IMG/VR virus record: IMGVR_UViG_3300030329_003145
Coordinates: 1 to 57,841 of that record
Length of the DNA stretch: 57,841 nucleotides
Strand: one strand, 5' to 3'
From: a virus
Made by a program: the position numbers and the translations under genes. The notes under the pieces were generated by a model, which was given only the letters and a program-made list of their open reading frames with translations, did not search any database and had not been told where the DNA came from. Shown here in pieces: positions 54,780 through 57,841 of the stretch; position 1 is the stretch's first letter; the number at the start of each line of letters is the position of its first letter.

Positions 54780-55663
54780 CCGTCACGAAAAAGCTCGCCT
54801 TGAAAGCGGCCCGCGAACTCATCGCGGGCGAAACTAAAACCGCTCGCAAGATTGTGGCAGCGCACCCCACGGGCGGGGTGCAATCTTGGGCCGGAGTCTT
54901 TCGCAAGCTAATAGCGCAAGCGGAAGCAATCGAATCCGGCACCCTGTCCCGCGCTTCCTTTTCCATTTTCGCCCGTGGGAATTCCAAGCTCCCATTTTGG
55001 AGCTTTTCCAGTATGGCAATTCTGGACTGCCCCGGAAGAGGCGAGTGCGCTGCCTGGTGCTACAGCCTGAAAAGCTGGCGCAATCCGAATGCCCTTGGCC
55101 GACAGGTTTCCAATTCCATGCTGTTAAGAGCACAAGCGGGGAGGGATTTGATTGCGGCGGAATTCTCCCGCCTGAAAACGGAAACCGTCAGGCTGTACGT
55201 CGATGGGGATTTCCACAGTAAAGAAAACTTAAAGTTCTGGATGGATTTAATTAAGACCCGTCCCGACATTCAAGTCTACGGGTATTCTAAAAGCTGGGTT
55301 GAATTTGTAGCCCTCCACCTGTCCGGTTATGCCTGGCCAGACAATTACCTTTTGAACCTGTCGGGGGGTTCCCGATTTGCAAAGCAGGAAGGATTGCGGC
55401 AGGCAATGGCAACCCTGCCAATCGTGCGGGGTGAATTCCTCGCCGTGCCAGTGGACCGGCACCACCTTAAAAATCATTCCTACCAGTCCCGCCGGAATGC
55501 AGGATTCAAGGACTACGCAAAGCAGGTCCGCGCTAACGCGGGGCAACGGGTATTTGTTTGCAGTGGGGATTGTGGAGATTGCATTGTTATTGGCGGAAAG
55601 CTCCAAGCTGCGTGTGGATCTGAAGCGATGCGCGGGGTGACAATCGCAATTGGAACCCATTAA
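54776..55663 (+). CDS. GP88-like cysteine-motif protein (295 aa)
   Basis: Resembles the GP88 family of phage and plasmid proteins. The core starts FSIFARGNSKLP, then CPGRGECAAWCYSLKSWRN (cysteines spaced CxxxxxCxxxC), a region with VRLYVDGDFHSKENLKFW and GYSKSW, and a C-terminal CSGDCGDC cluster. The cysteine sets could bind a metal or Fe-S cluster. The biochemical role of GP88 proteins is not established to my knowledge. It is co-translated with the preceding gene (ATGA). Confidence 0.7.
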   Translation: MTVTKKLALKAARELIAGETKTARKIVAAHPTGGVQSWAGVFRKLIAQAEAIESGTLSRASFSIFARGNSKLPFWSFSSMAILDCPGRGECAAWCYSLKSWRNPNALGRQVSNSMLLRAQAGRDLIAAEFSRLKTETVRLYVDGDFHSKENLKFWMDLIKTRPDIQVYGYSKSWVEFVALHLSGYAWPDNYLLNLSGGSRFAKQEGLRQAMATLPIVRGEFLAVPVDRHHLKNHSYQSRRNAGFKDYAKQVRANAGQRVFVCSGDCGDCIVIGGKLQAACGSEAMRGVTIAIGTH

Positions 55664-55677
55664 CCCTCATTAACAAT

Positions 55678-55770
55678 ATGAAATTATCAACCTTTCTTTT
55701 AGCCGTATTCTTCACCGTGTTCGCAATTCATATTGCCGTCAATCTCCTCGCCTGGCTCCTGTCCCGATGA
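55678..55770 (+). CDS. small membrane peptide (30 aa)
   Basis: A 30-codon frame with K2 and a hydrophobic helix through residues 5-27 (FLLAVFFTVFAIHIAVNLLAW), ending in Ser-Arg. Its TGA overlaps the next ATG (ATGA, 55767-55770). No clear Shine-Dalgarno sequence (AATTAACAATATG). Probably a membrane-embedded small protein; function unknown. Confidence 0.5.
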   Translation: MKLSTFLLAVFFTVFAIHIAVNLLAWLLSR

Positions 55771-56108
55771 ATATAAGCGATATTTTAGCCCGTGACGGTA
55801 TCCATTGCGAGGATACCGTGCGCGTTTATATAGGCCCACGGGAATACTATCATGCGGAATTGTGGATTCCCGATGCCGAGTGGATAGCGGACCCGCCGGA
55901 AGAGTGGGATGGTGAAACGCCAGAGGACCCGATGGGGGATCACCCCGTGGACGAGATGGTGATGGTTTCGAGGACAGGACAGGCGGGGACATGGGAGCCT
56001 GTTCATTTCCGCGCTTTGGAGCGGGAGCGGGAAGAGAGATGGACAAGGGAAGACTGGGAAGACTGGCGGGCGGACGACCACCGGAACGATGGGGAGGACT
56101 ACCCGTGA
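55767..56108 (+). CDS. acidic hypothetical protein (113 aa)
   Basis: Highly acidic and Trp-rich, with many Asp, Glu and Arg in the last 40 residues (WTREDWEDWRADDHRND). Negative charge suggests DNA mimicry or binding to a basic partner, but no family was recognised. It overlaps the upstream membrane peptide and possibly a GTG-started frame downstream. Confidence 0.6.
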   Translation: MNISDILARDGIHCEDTVRVYIGPREYYHAELWIPDAEWIADPPEEWDGETPEDPMGDHPVDEMVMVSRTGQAGTWEPVHFRALEREREERWTREDWEDWRADDHRNDGEDYP

Positions 56109-56239
56109 ACCCCTACCGGTTGCCTGGCTGCGGGTGCAGAGCACCTGCGGACCTGCGGACCTGCGGACGAAAACCTGCGGGCGAAACCTGCGGACCTGCG
56201 GACGAAAACCTGCGGGCGAAAAAAAAGATAAGAAATTGA
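56105..56239 (+). CDS. doubtful short frame through the octamer repeats (44 aa)
   Basis: A GTG at 56105 overlaps the preceding stop (GTGA), opening a 44-codon frame that runs through the ACCTGCGG repeats and ends in a Lys-rich tail. The product is Cys/Arg/Pro-rich and repetitive. The repeats may be non-coding, so this is listed with low confidence. Confidence 0.25.
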   Translation: MNPYRLPGCGCRAPADLRTCGRKPAGETCGPADENLRAKKKIRN

Positions 56240-56254
56240 TTGAACAACCTGCGG
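56143..56254 (+). repeat. ACCTGCGG array with a 35-bp tandem duplication
   Basis: Seven ACCTGCGG octamers occur at 56143-56215 plus one at 56247-56254. Units 56151-56185 and 56186-56220 are exact 35-bp tandem copies (two octamers, ACGAAA, octamer, GCGAA). The array is followed by an AT-rich stretch (56219-56246). Iteron-like, but could be simple slippage. Confidence 0.88.
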
Positions 56255-56274
56255 ATCTGAGGTAGCTTTGAACC

Positions 56275-56577
56275 ATGCCAATACTAGCAGCAACCGAGAA
56301 ACGGTGGAACGACCAGTCTGATCTGGTTCTGTCCTCGCCCGTATTGTGGGAGTTCAATCGCAAGCACTTCATAATTGAGGTGCGGGGTCTGGAGACTACA
56401 GAATTGACCTGCATCTACGTCACGATAGGCACCCTGTGGGGGTGCGGAACGATCTGGAAGAACAGTTGTTCAGTGAGTGATTTGTGCGCCTGTCTGAAGA
56501 AGACATTTGAGACGATTGATGCCAATAACGATGAGCCTGTCGCGGCCCCTGATGGGTGGGAAGTTTGGGAAGACTAA
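56275..56577 (+). CDS. hypothetical protein (100 aa)
   Basis: Begins at ATG 56275, 20 bp after the last octamer. Small alpha/beta protein with four Cys (TCIYVTIGTLWGCG, NSCSVSDLCACLKK) that could bind metal. No family recognised. It leads a run of four tightly packed plus-strand genes to the window's right edge. Confidence 0.6.
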   Translation: MPILAATEKRWNDQSDLVLSSPVLWEFNRKHFIIEVRGLETTELTCIYVTIGTLWGCGTIWKNSCSVSDLCACLKKTFETIDANNDEPVAAPDGWEVWED

Positions 56578-56582
56578 GAGAT

Positions 56583-56801
56583 ATGGATACGACCACACAT
56601 CATTACGAACCCTACGTCAGGAATCTCATTGTCGAGATCAACGGGACCGCATACGGGGATATCATCCGAAAGGTTTCGCCTGGCAAACATCATACGGCGA
56701 CCGTCAATGGTCGCAGGACAATTGTAAAAGATCCGCATGGTGCGGCGACCGTGGAAGTTCTTTCCCTTCCGCGTGATTTAGATAGACAAGGATACGAATA
56801 A
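56583..56801 (+). CDS. hypothetical protein (72 aa)
   Basis: Starts at ATG 56583, with AAGAG just upstream; an upstream extension lies inside the previous gene and is less likely. Small beta-prone protein with basic segments. The stop overlaps the next start as TAATG. Confidence 0.55.
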   Translation: MDTTTHHYEPYVRNLIVEINGTAYGDIIRKVSPGKHHTATVNGRRTIVKDPHGAATVEVLSLPRDLDRQGYE

Positions 56802-57094
56802 TGAAAACAGCAGAACACGAATTCCCCATGCCGTTGATCCACATGAACGGCAATTCACGGGAGACACTTACCGAGCAGTACGAGAAAGCGGAATACGTTT
56901 TGCGGTGCTTGCAGCAGGAGTTCAATCAAATCGATTTTCATCCACGGGACTACTATCCGTTGGACGATGATCCATACAGCAACGAGTCATTCAACAAGGC
57001 ACTTGCTGAGAGGCACAAGATTCTGGAGGCACTCGATGTCGTACGGAATTACTTGGAGAAACACATCGAACACCTTCACGAAGATGACCACTGA
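56801..57094 (+). CDS. helical hypothetical protein (97 aa)
   Basis: Starts in a TAATG overlap at 56799-56803. Mostly charged helix (ETLTEQYEKAEYVLRCLQQE and ALAERHKILEALDVVRNYLE) with a coiled-coil appearance and an acidic, His-containing end. Overlaps the next gene by 11 bp. Function unknown. Confidence 0.58.
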   Translation: MKTAEHEFPMPLIHMNGNSRETLTEQYEKAEYVLRCLQQEFNQIDFHPRDYYPLDDDPYSNESFNKALAERHKILEALDVVRNYLEKHIEHLHEDDH

Positions 57095-57281
57095 AGATAT
57101 CAAGAAACAGATCAATCACTACCGGTATCGTCGCGCCGAGTTGGAGGACGAGATGGTCGATCTGGAGAAGAAGGACGGGTGGGCTTGTCACCCCGAGCAG
57201 ACCCAATGGACCCAAGACAAACTGGATGCCGTGAACACCATCCTCAGAAACCTCAACGAAGATCTGGAATGCCTGAACTAG
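57084..57281 (+). CDS. small coiled-coil protein (65 aa)
   Basis: ATG 57084 was chosen; an open frame further upstream is antisense-like sequence within the previous gene. Residues form a continuous charged helix broken by WACHPEQTQ. Overlaps the last gene by 13 bp. It may pair with the preceding helical protein, but this is a guess. Confidence 0.55.
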   Translation: MTTEDIKKQINHYRYRRAELEDEMVDLEKKDGWACHPEQTQWTQDKLDAVNTILRNLNEDLECLN

Positions 57282-57841
57282 AACAGATCCCCGTCCTTGG
57301 GGACGACAATACTGAGCTACAGGTTTGCAGCTATTTGAAGTGGTTGTGGCGTAGTCCCTTCCGCTATCACCTTGACGATGACCTGAAGGATATCGTGTGG
57401 AGTGGGCTGGACAAGCATCCGAGTGACGAGATCCTTGATCGCCTGGCTACCAATTTGGAGAGTGCCTACCAGTTTGCGGAGGCTACATACCCCAATGACA
57501 AGGATTGGGTGTGGGATCGCTACGCCCTCACCCTTGACCCTGCGACCTTCAGCCTTGGAGACAAACCGGACTGTATTGTCTTGAGCGGGTATCACGATCC
57601 GACCGTGCGGTGGAACGGATGGCACTGTCCGTACTTTACGAAGGAGGTTGCGGACAAGATCGTCGATCACTTTGCGGACCCTGCCATTCTCCGGTACGAC
57701 GAGGGCAACGATGTCTACGTCTACTACAACGAAAACATGGATGAGACCGACTACTATGAGCCTGTCGAGATCATCGCACCTGATGGCATCAGGAAGGTCT
57801 ACCCAATCGGATCATGGTTCTGGACCTGGGAGGAAGTACGC
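57269..57841 (+). CDS. hypothetical protein, truncated at window edge (at least 191 aa)
   Basis: Begins at ATG 57269 and stays open through the last base. Rich in Trp, Tyr and Asp (FRYHLDDDLKDIVWSG, WRSP, YVYYNENMDETDYYE), in style like the left-end 277-aa protein. No motif recognised. If the window were exactly circular the frame would continue for 28 more codons from base 1 to TGA 85-87, giving an ATGA overlap with the first full gene; this cannot be tested from the window. Confidence 0.6.
   Translation, partial: MPELEQIPVLGDDNTELQVCSYLKWLWRSPFRYHLDDDLKDIVWSGLDKHPSDEILDRLATNLESAYQFAEATYPNDKDWVWDRYALTLDPATFSLGDKPDCIVLSGYHDPTVRWNGWHCPYFTKEVADKIVDHFADPAILRYDEGNDVYVYYNENMDETDYYEPVEIIAPDGIRKVYPIGSWFWTWEEVR

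Overview
The window is almost wall-to-wall genes of a tailed, double-stranded DNA bacteriophage. It encodes a large terminase, portal, scaffold, major capsid protein, lysis genes, a T7/Pol I-type DNA polymerase and a primase-helicase. No integrase, transposase, CRISPR array, rRNA or canonical tRNA was found. Host inference is modest: the signal-peptide protein at 35729-36754 carries paired DxVW...W...YY/YF...GW repeats of a kind I associate with secreted Verrucomicrobiota/Planctomycetota proteins, so a host in that superphylum is a reasonable guess. Plus-strand early-type genes sit at both ends of the window, which would fit a circularly permuted genome opened inside the early region. That is an inference; the two ends do not prove it.

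Layout. (1) 1-4834, plus: short unknown genes, two tandem candidate structured RNAs behind a TATAAT box, a 39-aa membrane protein and an SF2 helicase. (2) 4831-23991, minus: a 4,966-aa gene (26% of the window) preceded in transcription by TerL and two coiled-coil virion-type proteins. (3) 24022-31847, plus: an HTH/TerS-like protein, small genes, a RuvC-like nuclease, a Cas4-like PD-(D/E)XK nuclease, a possible ssDNA-binding protein, a terminator, family A DNA polymerase and primase-helicase. (4) 31833-50811, mostly minus: nuclease, zincin, amidase, holin and spanin candidates, tail/appendage proteins, capsid, scaffold, C5-cytosine methyltransferase, a DUF1599-like nucleotide enzyme and portal. 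Two plus-strand genes (35729 and 48095) are inserted. (5) 50900-57841: a lipoprotein, two small minus genes, then a repeat-rich regulatory region, an AbrB/SymE-like protein, an ArdC-like antirestriction protein, a GP88-like protein and small unknown genes.

The most unusual content is the giant protein. Its centre is a string of enzyme-like modules (zincin protease, GNAT acetyltransferase, methyltransferase, ASCH/PUA-like, a second zincin, ART-like). Copies of a short Ser-Gly-Leu-Gly-Pro junction motif occur once between consecutive modules. This looks like a 'polyvalent' injected protein assembled from, or processed into, discrete effectors. The second is a tandem pair of RNA-like elements at 2635-2793, with unrelated but perfectly paired closing stems and a shared core; the first starts where transcription from the TATAAT box should start. 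The third is the 52.1-53.6 kb control region, with palindromic operators, a heptamer array and duplicated promoters driving the AbrB-like and ArdC-like genes.

Genes are packed with ATGA, GTGA or TAATG overlaps throughout, and this decided many of the start sites given here.
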